Positions 36,181 to 45,125 of a DNA stretch of 64,000 nt are shown here, in pieces. The stretch is from Spirochaetaceae bacterium. Lineage in GTDB: Bacteria > Spirochaetota > Spirochaetia > DSM-27196 > PWMO01. Below the pieces are notes generated by a model. That model searched no databases. It had not been told where the DNA came from and was given only the letters and a program-made list of their open reading frames with translations. The position numbers were made by a program, and so were the translations under genes. Positions within the stretch are counted from its first letter, which is position 1, and each line of letters begins with the position of its first letter. The DNA lies in NCBI GenBank assembly GCA_007693945.1, contig RECP01000087.1, positions 1 through 64,000 of the forward strand. Reading direction: 5' to 3'.

Positions 36181-37119
36181 CTATCCCGGGCAGCACGCCT
36201 GTTCGCGCACCTGAGCGTACTGCCGCTCGGCGGCGGGCGCCACCACACGGAATTTCTCCACGAATCCTGCCGGGCGGTAGGTCATCTTGGCCTGCCGCAG
36301 CCCCGGGTTCCCGAGGTCCTGCTCGCGGTTGATGTAGGTATAGCGATCCGCGAGCGCACCGGCAAACGCGCAGTTGATGAACTGGTAGGCTCCGCGGTAG
36401 CCGCCAACGGCCTTCTCACAATGAATCACAAATGAATCGCCCGCCGGCAACGGTTCGCCAAGCGTGTAGGCAACCGGAAGGTCATCGACGTAAACGACCA
36501 TGCCGGACTGGCCCAGTTCACGGTAGAGCTCGAGAGCTTCGCGTGACGCACGGTAGTCGCCGGGTTCGTCACGCTCGCTGCGCCACGATTCCAGCACCTC
36601 CAGCGCGTGGTGCACCGTTCGGTTGTCCAACGCGCGCTCGTAATGCCCATAACTGGAGCGGAATGCATTGACGTGATTGCGCTTCTTGTGGTACCGCTTG
36701 CCGGGCAGTTCCGCCAGCTCGCGGGTCAGGTAGAGATAATCTGAATTGTCGCGGTCGGCAACCACCCGGAAGCCGTCCGGTTCCAGTATCCGACGCGCGG
36801 TTTCTACGTCCGAGCGTGAAAGATTCTTGAGATAACCACGTTCGAACAGGCCGCGAACAAGCCCGACGTCTGACGGCAGGCCAAGAGGCAACAGGAAGAA
36901 CGGGTTGTCACCCAGGGTCCCGATGATCAACGGCTCCCCGGTAGGCAGCATAGCAACCTGGTACCGGTAGTGTTCGCGAAAGAGGTAGAGCCCCGCAAAG
37001 GTGAACTCCGACACACCGTCCGCGACCCCGCCGGAGCGAGCCGAACGCAGTGCGGGAACCAGATCCTCACGCATCGAAAGCTCAAGGGGTGCAAAATCCG
37101 GATAAAATGGCAGACTCAT
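36181..37119 (-). CDS. DUF2156 (phosphatidylglycerol lysyltransferase-like) protein
   Basis: This is a 312-residue soluble GNAT-type aminoacyl/acyl transferase of the DUF2156 family, related to the C-terminal catalytic domain of MprF-type lysyltransferases but without the membrane part. Family marks are the S-E-F-T-F-A-G-L-Y-L motif (residue 40 region), R-Y-H-K-K-R-N-H-V-N-A-F, and E-K-A-V-G-G-Y-R-G-A-Y-Q-F-I-N, with I-N-R-E-Q-D-L-G-N-P-G-L-R-Q-A-K near the end. Its true acceptor is unknown. ATG at 37119 is preferred over GTG at 37125, because the -10 TATATT (37131-37126, minus strand) abuts this region and there is no ribosome binding site. Confidence 0.88.
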   Translation of the reverse strand: MSLPFYPDFAPLELSMREDLVPALRSARSGGVADGVSEFTFAGLYLFREHYRYQVAMLPTGEPLIIGTLGDNPFFLLPLGLPSDVGLVRGLFERGYLKNLSRSDVETARRILEPDGFRVVADRDNSDYLYLTRELAELPGKRYHKKRNHVNAFRSSYGHYERALDNRTVHHALEVLESWRSERDEPGDYRASREALELYRELGQSGMVVYVDDLPVAYTLGEPLPAGDSFVIHCEKAVGGYRGAYQFINCAFAGALADRYTYINREQDLGNPGLRQAKMTYRPAGFVEKFRVVAPAAERQYAQVREQACCPG

Positions 37120-37125
37120 GCGCAC

Positions 37126-37154
37126 AATATATATCTTTCCCTATACAATGGCAA
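37126..37154 (-). promoter_or_regulatory. Promoter of DUF2156 gene, leaderless
   Basis: On the minus strand TTGCCA (37154-37149), exactly 17 bp, then TATATT (37131-37126), ending 6 nt before the ATG at 37119. Transcription would begin at or next to the start codon. Confidence 0.7.
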
Positions 37155-37158
37155 ATGG

Positions 37159-38901
37159 TCACGCGTCGGGCGGCAGAGTGCCGTTGGCCACGGTGTCTGT
37201 GCCCTCTGTTATTTGCGTGTCGTCTGACTGCCGCTCGCCGGCTGCAGCTTCGTCGCCAAAATCGAGCCTCGGGCGATGGCGATAGTCGAAGCCTGACTCC
37301 TGTATTGCATACTCGCCGACGCGAAACACGGTCCGGCGTACACCGTTGTCCGGTACGCGGTACTCAAGATTTCCGAACGTCAGGATCACACCCTTGAACA
37401 GAGTGTCTTCAACAACCAGCATGCTCCGGCGTGATGCCGTAAGCCGCTCGCGAAGATGCGGCAGGCGTCGGCGCAGCGTGTTGATCTCGGTCTGCAGGCT
37501 GCCGGCGTCGGAACGCAGCTGCTCACGCGCCTGAAGGACTCGCTCATCATCGTGCCCCTCGCCGATGGCCGTCTCCAGCTGCGCCAGCCGGGCCTCGGCC
37601 TGGTCAAGCTGGTCCTGCTTTTGTTCCAGGGTCTGTCTGGTTGAACGGTAGGTGATCATCAGGTTGGGCACAACGCCGACTGCTACGCGCGTGCGGGCCT
37701 CGTTGAAGTTGCCGAGCTTCTTGCACCACAGGCTGCCGCCGACAATGATATCGCCGCCGATGAACTCCGACCGGCGCCCGTTGAGAACGCAGTGCTTCCA
37801 GACGCGCAGGTGCGAGTGCATGATGGCCTCTTCCACCAGCAGGTTACCGCGGCAGGTTACACTGCAGCTCTCCACGTAGCGCGCGAAGAGATCCCCATCA
37901 CACTCGATTTCGCCGGCGCCGTTGCCGTTGATGCCGGTTTTGAGCAGGATGTTGCCGCCGGCCTTGAGCGTCGCCTTGCCGACGCCTTTGCCAACCTGTA
38001 TGTCGCCGCTGGCTTCGATCACAAACCCGTCGGCGATGGTCCCCTCCACGACTACCGAACCGTCGAAGCGGATATTGCCGGTTTCGTAGTTGACGTTTCT
38101 GACTTTGACTACCGGCTCGACGATCACCTTGCTGCCGACGATTCTGACGTTGCCGTCACACGTTGCGTAGAGTTCGGTGCGCTGCGGGCTGAGACGCGTA
38201 TTGGCCCCGCCGTTGAGCTGCACCGGGCGTGTGTCACGCTCGGCAATCAGTGTACGTCCGGTTACCGTTCTGCCGTCGCGGGCCTCTATCGGAGGCATGA
38301 GTTCGGCCAGTACGTCACCCTCATGGCGATTGTCGATGAAGTTCAATTCCTTCAGGTTTATGCGGCCGAACTCCATTTCCAGATACGGCTTTCCGCGGTT
38401 GGTATTGAAGTGATAGCGAACGCGGTTGGCGGTTCCGGCGATGGGAGCATTGCCGGTTGCCACCAGCGTTCGCCGGCTGTACTCCTGTCGGGCAATCAGG
38501 CGCTTAACGGCATCGCGATCAATGCCGTGGATGACGCCATGCTGATTGAGTTCGTCCTCGATATCTTCCACGGTCGGCGGGGCGGCGCCTCTGAGAGGAG
38601 GGTTGAGCGTGACCCAGGCTTGCATCTCGTTTTCGGTCGTTTCGACCTCGATCCTGGCAGCCAGCCGGCGACCATCGGGCCATTCGATCAGCGCAACCGG
38701 CCTGCCGGCAGCTTCTTCCGCCAGAGCGCGAATGCGGCTACCGGTGACTCGCGGTATGCGCATGATCTTCATGCGGTTCTCAATCTGCTCAGGATAGACA
38801 GGCTTTCCCCTGCCGGATGGCGGTGTAACCACCAGATACGCCCAGCCTTTGCGATAGAAGAGGTCAAACGTTCCATCGTGTGATTCAGGCGGCGGCTCCA
38901 T
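37159..38901 (-). CDS. FapA/DUF342 domain protein
   Basis: This is a 580-residue cytoplasmic protein of the flagellar assembly A (FapA, DUF342) family. Residues about 170-430 form the polymer-forming beta-helix, with repeating turns such as G-N-V-R-I-V-G-S-K-V-I-V, G-N-I-R-F-D-G-S-V-V-V and G-D-I-Q-V-G-K-G-V-G. A coiled coil follows (E-Q-K-Q-D-Q-L-D-Q-A-E-A-R-L-A-Q-L-E). The ATG at 38901 with GGAG upstream is chosen; the longer upstream reading is antisense to the response regulator start. The family is linked to flagellar gene regulation or polar localisation in some bacteria. No flagellar gene is nearby here. Confidence 0.88.
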   Translation of the reverse strand: MEPPPESHDGTFDLFYRKGWAYLVVTPPSGRGKPVYPEQIENRMKIMRIPRVTGSRIRALAEEAAGRPVALIEWPDGRRLAARIEVETTENEMQAWVTLNPPLRGAAPPTVEDIEDELNQHGVIHGIDRDAVKRLIARQEYSRRTLVATGNAPIAGTANRVRYHFNTNRGKPYLEMEFGRINLKELNFIDNRHEGDVLAELMPPIEARDGRTVTGRTLIAERDTRPVQLNGGANTRLSPQRTELYATCDGNVRIVGSKVIVEPVVKVRNVNYETGNIRFDGSVVVEGTIADGFVIEASGDIQVGKGVGKATLKAGGNILLKTGINGNGAGEIECDGDLFARYVESCSVTCRGNLLVEEAIMHSHLRVWKHCVLNGRRSEFIGGDIIVGGSLWCKKLGNFNEARTRVAVGVVPNLMITYRSTRQTLEQKQDQLDQAEARLAQLETAIGEGHDDERVLQAREQLRSDAGSLQTEINTLRRRLPHLRERLTASRRSMLVVEDTLFKGVILTFGNLEYRVPDNGVRRTVFRVGEYAIQESGFDYRHRPRLDFGDEAAAGERQSDDTQITEGTDTVANGTLPPDA

Positions 38902-38980
38902 ATTGCTCCATCTTAGCGCAGCATACGCTGCAATACCACACTCGCACCGCTTACCGCACTTTCTGGTATACTGGGACGAT

Positions 38981-40612
38981 ATGGCCGCGCCGCACGCAAC
39001 GCCGCACAATCGATACCGTTTCCTGATTATCGACGATGAACCGATCGTACGCGAAGGTATCCGTGACATCATCGATTGGGGAGCTCTCGGGTTCGAACTG
39101 GTAGGTGCGTGCCGTGACGGGCGCGAAGGACTGCAGGCGCTTGAACGCCTGAAGCCCGACGTGGTGCTGACGGATATCTGCATGCCGTTTGTCGACGGAC
39201 TGGAGCTTGCCGCGTGGATTGCGGAACAGTACCCCGCCACCAGAACGGTACTGCTTACGGGTTACGATGAGTTCGAGTACGCGCAGGAAGCGGTGAAGCT
39301 GAAGGTGAGTGACTTTCTGCTTAAACCGATAACCGCTGATGAACTGCGTCATATCCTGGAGAAGATCCGCGATGAACTGGACGCGGAGCGTAACCGCGAA
39401 CGCCGGCTGGAACTGCTGCAGCAGCAGTTGCGCGAGAGTCTTCCGCTGCTGCGCGAGCGCTTCCTCAACCGCCTGGTCAGGACCGCCCTGAATCCGGCGG
39501 AAGTCCGCCATCGCCTCGGTTTTCTGGAACTGGCACTCCCCGGGCCCGCCTTCGTCGCCCTGGTCTGCGACCTCGACGGGTCCGAGGATCAGGACCAGTT
39601 GGCGGGCCTGGCGGCGCACACCATCGTTTTGCAGGCTGTCGAGGGCTTCTGCGGCACTGTTGCCTTTTCGACACCGCGCGAGCAAACGGTTGTGATTGTC
39701 TCCGCCGCCAACGAAACAGGCGCGCTTTCGCGGGCGCTGGAGTGCGCCGAACTGATCGCCGAACAGGTCAGCCGCGATCTCGGGCGGACCGTCTCAGTTG
39801 GCGCGGGCGACCCGGTTACGGGTCTGGAGGCTATTCCTCAGACGTACGCCGACGCGGTTACCGCTCTGGAGCAGCGACTGGTGCTGGGACCGGCGCAGAT
39901 TATTACCGCGCAGCAGCTCGGTGGCGTGCGCAATGCAACCGTGTCGCGGTCGGACGCCGATGCCCGGGCGGTCTACGTGCGCGCGCTGAAGACTGGAGAC
40001 GGCGCCGCCGCGGAAGCCGCGCTGCAGGAGATTATCGGTGCGCTGCGACGCAGTGACGAAAGCATCGAGACGCGGTATCTGGCGATGCAGCGTCTGCTGG
40101 CGGACGCGCTCAACGGCCTCGATGCACTGGGAATCGACTGTTCTCAGATCACCGAACCGCAGTCCAATCCGTTTGTGGAGCTCGGGCGCATGAAGACTCT
40201 CGAGGACATGCAGCAGTGGTTCCGGCGGTTCCAGGACAGTGCCCGCGCGCTGCTTGACCAAAGGCGGCGGCAGCATTCACAATGGAAGGCAGTGGCGGCC
40301 CAGGAGTTCATTCAGGCCAATTCCCATCAGCCTGATCTTTCGCTCAGAACTGTCTGCAGCGCGCTTTCGGTCAGCAAGAGCTACTTCAGTCCGATATTCA
40401 AGCAGCACACCGGGATGACATTTGTGGAATACCTGACGGCCATCAGGATGGAGCGGGCCAAGGAGCTGCTCTCGTACGACGATCTCAAGAGCTATGAGGT
40501 TGCCGAGCGGGTAGGCTTCCGGGATGCTCACTACTTCAGTCTGACGTTCAAGAAACAGACCGGATTGACCCCCACCGAGTATCGCGAGACCGCACGGCGG
40601 CAGGCCAGATGA
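38981..40612 (+). CDS. Response regulator, YesN-type (REC + AraC HTH)
   Basis: This is a 543-residue regulator. The N-terminal receiver domain has D-D-E-P at residues 18-21 region, the phospho-acceptor Asp65 in V-L-T-D-I-C-M-P, Thr in L-L-T-G-Y and the Lys in L-L-K-P-I. A long helical linker region follows. The C-terminal AraC-type DNA-binding domain spans about residues 440-540 (S-K-S-Y-F-S-P-I-F-K, Y-E-V-A-E-R-V-G-F-R-D-A-H-Y-F-S). It overlaps the histidine kinase gene by 4 nt (ATGA), so the two are coupled. A TATACT box (38967-38972) ends 8 nt before the ATG, with no ribosome binding site. It most likely controls the sugar importer downstream. Confidence 0.92.
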   Translation: MAAPHATPHNRYRFLIIDDEPIVREGIRDIIDWGALGFELVGACRDGREGLQALERLKPDVVLTDICMPFVDGLELAAWIAEQYPATRTVLLTGYDEFEYAQEAVKLKVSDFLLKPITADELRHILEKIRDELDAERNRERRLELLQQQLRESLPLLRERFLNRLVRTALNPAEVRHRLGFLELALPGPAFVALVCDLDGSEDQDQLAGLAAHTIVLQAVEGFCGTVAFSTPREQTVVIVSAANETGALSRALECAELIAEQVSRDLGRTVSVGAGDPVTGLEAIPQTYADAVTALEQRLVLGPAQIITAQQLGGVRNATVSRSDADARAVYVRALKTGDGAAAEAALQEIIGALRRSDESIETRYLAMQRLLADALNGLDALGIDCSQITEPQSNPFVELGRMKTLEDMQQWFRRFQDSARALLDQRRRQHSQWKAVAAQEFIQANSHQPDLSLRTVCSALSVSKSYFSPIFKQHTGMTFVEYLTAIRMERAKELLSYDDLKSYEVAERVGFRDAHYFSLTFKKQTGLTPTEYRETARRQAR

Positions 40613-42471
40613 AACGAGCCACGCGCAGCAGGATACGGACCACCATCGCCCTCGCATTCGGCGCGATTGTTCTGGGTACGGCGCTGATGATGGCGCTACT
40701 TTCGTATTCGTTTACCGAGGAAGCAGTACAGCGCACGTCTCGCGACTACACCGAGCAGCTGATCTCGCAGGTGCAGACAAATATCGATTCATACATCACC
40801 CATATGCAGAACATCGCCGAGGTCGTTCAGCTTAACGAACAGGTGCAGATCTATCTCGGTGCTCCGCAATCCCTCTCCGCGGAGCAGCGTGAGCTTTACC
40901 GGGCGCGCATCGGCTCGTTTCTCAACTCCATTTCGCGTACCCGCGACGACATTTCGCTGATTCTGATTGTCGGTGATGACGGCGGGGTTCTGACCCACGA
41001 TCCGGATATCACGCTCAATCCGGCGGCAGATATTGCCAAACAGCACTGGTACCATGCGGCGCGTACGCACAGCGGTCGGGCGGTCGTCTCCTCCTCGCAC
41101 GTACAGAACGTGGTTGAGGGAGAGTACCGCTGGGTCATCACCCTCAGCCGCACCATCAACGATCCGGTCACCAAAGTGCAGTACGGCGTGATGCTGGTTG
41201 ACCTCAATTTCTCGGTCATCAACGAGCTGGTGAGCCGCATCGGGCTGGGCAAGAAAGGATACCTGTTCATCGTTGATCCTGAAGGCCGGATTGTCTACCA
41301 TCCGCGCCAGGAGCTCATCTACAGTAATCTGGAACGGGAGTACATAGACCTGGTGTTGCAGCGCACCGGTGGTTCGTTCGAGGTTACCGACGAGAAGGGG
41401 CAGCGCATCTACAGCGTGAGCTCCTCGCACAACACCGGATGGCGGATTGTCGGTGTCAACTACGCGGCCGAGATGGTACGCAACCGCGACACCATCGCCC
41501 GTTACTACGTCTACGGAGCGCTGTTGTGCGTGGCGGTGGCGCTGGTAGTCTCGGTGCTGGTTTCTCACCGGCTTTCCAGACCGATCACGCGGCTGCGCGG
41601 TTCCATCCAGGCGGTTGAACGCGGTGACTTCGACATTTCGGTTGACGTCTCCAGTACCAACGAGATCGGGGATTTGGCGCGAGACTTCAATATCATGATT
41701 GCGCAGATCAAGGAACTGATGCGGCGCAACGCCGAGGAGCAGGAGCTCAAGCGCAAGAGCGAGCTGCTGGCGCTGCAGAACCAGATCACGCCGCATTTTC
41801 TCTACAATACCCTTGATTCGGTGATCTGGATGGCCGAGGGAGAACAGCACGCCAACGTTGTCAAGACCGTTTCGGCACTGGCTCGCATGCTGCGCGTGTC
41901 TGTCAGCCGCGGCAGCGAGCTGATAAGTATCCGCGACGAGGTCGAGCATGTGAGGAACTACCTGACGATTCAGAAGATACGTTACCGCGATAAACTCGAC
42001 TTTGCCATTGAGGTCGATACGGCAATCATGCGCCTGAGGACACCCAAGGTCATTCTGCAGCCGCTGGTCGAGAATGCCATCTATCACGGGATCAAGAACA
42101 AGGACAATGGGGGCCGGGTGACGGTCACCGGAGAGCTGCGCGACAATCAGGTCGTACTCTGCGTGTGCGATGATGGGGTAGGTATGGGCAACGCTGCGCG
42201 TTCTCTGCTCGACCGCGGTAACGGCACATCGGGTGATACGGTGCGGGCTGCTGAGCGCTCCGGGCGGGCGGCGGCGCAGATTGCTTCCCGGCCGGCGGTG
42301 GCGACCGGGACTCGGACCAGGAACCGGGTGGGCCTGTGCAACGTGCACGAGCGTATTCAACTCTACTTCGGTGAGCAGTACGGACTGGATTTTGGTACCA
42401 ACAACGGCAGCGGTACGGTGGTGAAGGTGCGTTTGCCCATCGTGGAGTCCAACGGTGAGGATCATGAATAG
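40609..42471 (+). CDS. Sensor histidine kinase, YesM/LytS-type
   Basis: This is a 620-residue membrane kinase. A first membrane helix (about residues 13-35) and a second (about 300-322) enclose a Cache-like extracytoplasmic sensor (W-Y-H-A-A-R-T-H-S-G, G-Y-L-F-I-V-D-P-E-G). A HAMP linker follows (S-R-P-I-T-R-L-R). The HisKA_7TM/His_kinase-type core carries the phospho-acceptor His396 in N-Q-I-T-P-H-F-L-Y-N. The ATP-binding domain has the N box Q-P-L-V-E-N-A-I-Y-H-G (about 483) and G box C-D-D-G-V-G-M-G. About 40 low-complexity residues (around 42200-42330) are inserted between the G boxes, longer than usual. It should phosphorylate the regulator at 38981. Confidence 0.92.
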   Translation: MKRATRSRIRTTIALAFGAIVLGTALMMALLSYSFTEEAVQRTSRDYTEQLISQVQTNIDSYITHMQNIAEVVQLNEQVQIYLGAPQSLSAEQRELYRARIGSFLNSISRTRDDISLILIVGDDGGVLTHDPDITLNPAADIAKQHWYHAARTHSGRAVVSSSHVQNVVEGEYRWVITLSRTINDPVTKVQYGVMLVDLNFSVINELVSRIGLGKKGYLFIVDPEGRIVYHPRQELIYSNLEREYIDLVLQRTGGSFEVTDEKGQRIYSVSSSHNTGWRIVGVNYAAEMVRNRDTIARYYVYGALLCVAVALVVSVLVSHRLSRPITRLRGSIQAVERGDFDISVDVSSTNEIGDLARDFNIMIAQIKELMRRNAEEQELKRKSELLALQNQITPHFLYNTLDSVIWMAEGEQHANVVKTVSALARMLRVSVSRGSELISIRDEVEHVRNYLTIQKIRYRDKLDFAIEVDTAIMRLRTPKVILQPLVENAIYHGIKNKDNGGRVTVTGELRDNQVVLCVCDDGVGMGNAARSLLDRGNGTSGDTVRAAERSGRAAAQIASRPAVATGTRTRNRVGLCNVHERIQLYFGEQYGLDFGTNNGSGTVVKVRLPIVESNGEDHE

Positions 42472-43459
42472 CAACAGATGGCCACTGTTGATAGCGGTTG
42501 CAGTCTTATTGGCCGTGGCGGTGCTGGCCTGGCCCCGGATCCAGGTGGTGATTGAGCCGCGCGGTGGTGAGACGGTCTACGTGGTGCTCAAGACCACCGG
42601 ACCGCAGATGGAGTTCTGGCAGATAGTACGTGCCGGCATGGAGGCCGCCGCCACCGAGTTTGACGTTGAGCCGGTGATCGTGGGGCCCAAGTGGGAGAAG
42701 GACATTGACCACCAGATTGAGATCCTGGCAGAAGTGATCGAGAAGAATCCGCACGGAATTCTGCTGGCGGCCTCCGACTTCAACCGGCTGGTACCGCTTG
42801 CCGAGCGCGCGGCCGCGCGCGGAATCACCATCGTGACGCTCGACTCGGCGCTGAACAGTGAAGTGCCGGTCAGTTTTGTGGCAACCGACAACGTCAGTGC
42901 CGGGCTGAAGGCTGGTCGCGAGATACAGCGGCTCGTTCCGGCCGAACTGCGTATCGCGCTTGTGTCGCATATCCAGGGGGTGGCAACCGCAATTGAGCGA
43001 GAACAGGGAGTGCGTGCCGCGCTGGAGTCACGGGGAGCAGACAGGATTCTCGGCACCTACTATTCACAGAATGAGCCGGAGCTTGCCTACCGTTTTGTGC
43101 GCGAACTGGTCGAGACTTACCCCGATCTGGGCGGCATCGTGGCAATGAACGAGAGCTCCACCGTAGGTGCCGGTCGCGCACTGCGTGATCTGGGGGTCTA
43201 CGACCGTATTCACCTGGTTGGCTTTGACAATTCGCGTGAGGAGATCGAGTTCCTTGAGAAAGGCGTTGTCAAGGCGCTGGTGGTACAACGCCCGTTCAAC
43301 ATGGGATATCTGGGTATCCGCACCCTGGCGCAGGCAATCCGGCGCCAGCCGGTCGACCCTGTGATTCACACCGACGCCGTTCTGGTGCGTCAGAGCGATA
43401 TGTTCAGCGAAGAGAACCAGAAACTGCTGTTTCCAATCGTACAGGGGCGGCTGCAGTAG
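42464..43459 (+). CDS. Membrane-anchored sugar-binding protein beside the kinase
   Basis: This is a 331-residue type I periplasmic sugar-binding protein (ribose-like). Residues 5-24 are hydrophobic, but the following A-W-P-R-I-Q lacks a normal signal-peptidase site or lipobox Cys, so it is probably an N-terminally anchored binding protein. The core begins V-Y-V-V-L-K-T-T-G and includes V-T-L-D-S-A-L-N and the hinge R-I-A-L-V-S-H. The ATG at 42464 follows GGTGAGG and overlaps the kinase stop by 8 nt. The tight coupling with the kinase, rather than with the ABC genes, suggests it is the ligand sensor for the kinase, as described for XylFII/LytS. The sugar is unknown. Confidence 0.85.
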   Translation: MNSNRWPLLIAVAVLLAVAVLAWPRIQVVIEPRGGETVYVVLKTTGPQMEFWQIVRAGMEAAATEFDVEPVIVGPKWEKDIDHQIEILAEVIEKNPHGILLAASDFNRLVPLAERAAARGITIVTLDSALNSEVPVSFVATDNVSAGLKAGREIQRLVPAELRIALVSHIQGVATAIEREQGVRAALESRGADRILGTYYSQNEPELAYRFVRELVETYPDLGGIVAMNESSTVGAGRALRDLGVYDRIHLVGFDNSREEIEFLEKGVVKALVVQRPFNMGYLGIRTLAQAIRRQPVDPVIHTDAVLVRQSDMFSEENQKLLFPIVQGRLQ

Positions 43460-43609
43460 CGGCGGACGCCGGATACGTCGACCGCGGCGTCCATCATGTA
43501 TGATTACGACCAGTTTGTGGACATTTTTCCATTTACCCACCCGGCGTTCCGTGTGAACATGTGAAGCAACACTCGCCGTTCGCGTCAGGGAAACACATCA
43601 GGAGGAATG

Positions 43610-45124
43610 ATGTCCGCGGAGCCGGTTCTGTCACTGAAGAACATCGAGAAAAGCTTCACCGGTGTACACGCGCTGAAAGGCGTCGATTTTGACCTCTATG
43701 AGGGTGAGATCCACGCGCTGGTCGGAGAGAACGGGGCCGGAAAGTCGACACTGGTGAAGACGCTGACCGGGATTACCGAGAAAGACTCCGGTGAGATCGT
43801 CTACCTCGGCAGAATGTTCAAGCCGCGCAATCCCAAGCACGCCCTGGAGATGGGGATCGGCATCATCCATCAGGAACTCAACATGATGGACCATCTGACC
43901 GTGGCTCAGAATATCTTCATCGGCAGGGAATCACTGAGCGCCGGCGGACTGCTTCTGGACGAGAAGGAGCAGAATCGGCGCACCGCTGAACTGCTCAAGC
44001 GGCTCAACATGAACATCGATCCGGTGATGACGCTCGGCAAGCTGACGGTCGGGAAGCAGCAGATGGTGGAGATTGCCAAGGCGGTGTCGCACAATCTGCG
44101 GATTCTGATCCTCGATGAGCCCACCGCGGCGTTGACGGAGACCGAGATCAACGAGCTGTTTACCATAATGCGCGATCTGGCGAAGCAGGGCGTCGGGATG
44201 ATCTACATCTCGCACCGTATGGACGAAATCGGGCAGATCACCAACCGCGTCACGGTGCTTCGCGATGGCGAGTACGTCGGCACGCGCGATACCAGGGATG
44301 TCACCAAGAACGAAATTATCAGCATGATGGTGGGCCGCGTAATCTATGAGAAGCCCAAGACCGAGAGTAACGTGCCGCCGGATGCTCCGGTGGTGCTCAA
44401 AGTGGACCGTCTCAATGCCGGCAGGCTCGTCAAGGACGTCGGCTTCGAGCTGCGCCGGGGGGAGATTCTGGGTTTTGCGGGCTTGATGGGCGCCGGGCGC
44501 ACCGAAACCGCGCGCGCGATCTTTGGGGCCGATCCGGTGCAGAGTGGTTCGATAACCATACGCGGTCGTCGGGTGCGCATCTCTTCGCCCGCTGACGCGG
44601 TTGCGCACGGAATCGGTTATCTGTCGGAGGACCGCAAGCGTTTTGGCCTCGCTCTCACCCTGAGCGTCAAAGAGAACGCGGTGCTGGCGACCTATGAGCG
44701 CTTCCAGCACGGGCTGTTTGTGCACGCCAGGAAGGTCGAGAAGGCAACCGAAGAGTACGTGCGCAAGCTCAGTATCAGAACCCCTTCGCTCGATCAGATC
44801 CTGCGTAATCTCTCGGGCGGGAATCAGCAGAAGGTGGTCATAGCCAAATGGTTGATCCGCAACAGCGAAGTCCTGATCTTTGACGAGCCGACCAGAGGTA
44901 TCGACGTCGGCGCCAAGAGCGAGATCTATTCCCTGATGAATGAACTGGCGCAGAGCGGCAAATCGATCATCATGATATCGTCGGAGCTGCCCGAGGTTCT
45001 GCGGATGAGTGACCGCATCATCGTGATGTGCGAAGGCAGAATAACCGGCCAGCTGGATATCGCCGAGGCCAGCCAGGAAGAGATCATGAAGTACGCAACA
45101 ATGCGGCAAGCGGGAGTAGCGTGA
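43610..45124 (+). CDS. Ribose-type sugar ABC importer ATPase
   Basis: This is a 504-residue double ATPase of the RbsA/MglA class. Half 1 has G-E-N-G-A-G-K-S-T, a signature-like L-T-V-G-K-Q-Q-M-V and Walker B I-L-I-L-D-E-P-T-A. Half 2 has G-L-M-G-A-G-R-T-E, L-S-G-G-N-Q-Q-K and L-I-F-D-E-P-T-R-G-I. AGGAGG (43600-43605) favours the ATG at 43610 over the one at 43607, which is only 1 nt away. The gene starts 150 nt after the binding protein at 42464 and begins an ATPase-permease-binding protein operon. The adjacent YesN-type regulator probably controls it. Confidence 0.92.
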   Translation: MSAEPVLSLKNIEKSFTGVHALKGVDFDLYEGEIHALVGENGAGKSTLVKTLTGITEKDSGEIVYLGRMFKPRNPKHALEMGIGIIHQELNMMDHLTVAQNIFIGRESLSAGGLLLDEKEQNRRTAELLKRLNMNIDPVMTLGKLTVGKQQMVEIAKAVSHNLRILILDEPTAALTETEINELFTIMRDLAKQGVGMIYISHRMDEIGQITNRVTVLRDGEYVGTRDTRDVTKNEIISMMVGRVIYEKPKTESNVPPDAPVVLKVDRLNAGRLVKDVGFELRRGEILGFAGLMGAGRTETARAIFGADPVQSGSITIRGRRVRISSPADAVAHGIGYLSEDRKRFGLALTLSVKENAVLATYERFQHGLFVHARKVEKATEEYVRKLSIRTPSLDQILRNLSGGNQQKVVIAKWLIRNSEVLIFDEPTRGIDVGAKSEIYSLMNELAQSGKSIIMISSELPEVLRMSDRIIVMCEGRITGQLDIAEASQEEIMKYATMRQAGVA

Positions 45125-45125
45125 G

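Noticed and set aside
37792-38883. Plus-strand 363-codon frame opposite the FapA gene
   Set aside because: Complement of the beta-helix repeats; biased composition and no start signal.
40789-42474. Minus-strand 561-codon frame opposite the histidine kinase
   Set aside because: The kinase on the plus strand has all conserved boxes; the reverse frame has no motif.
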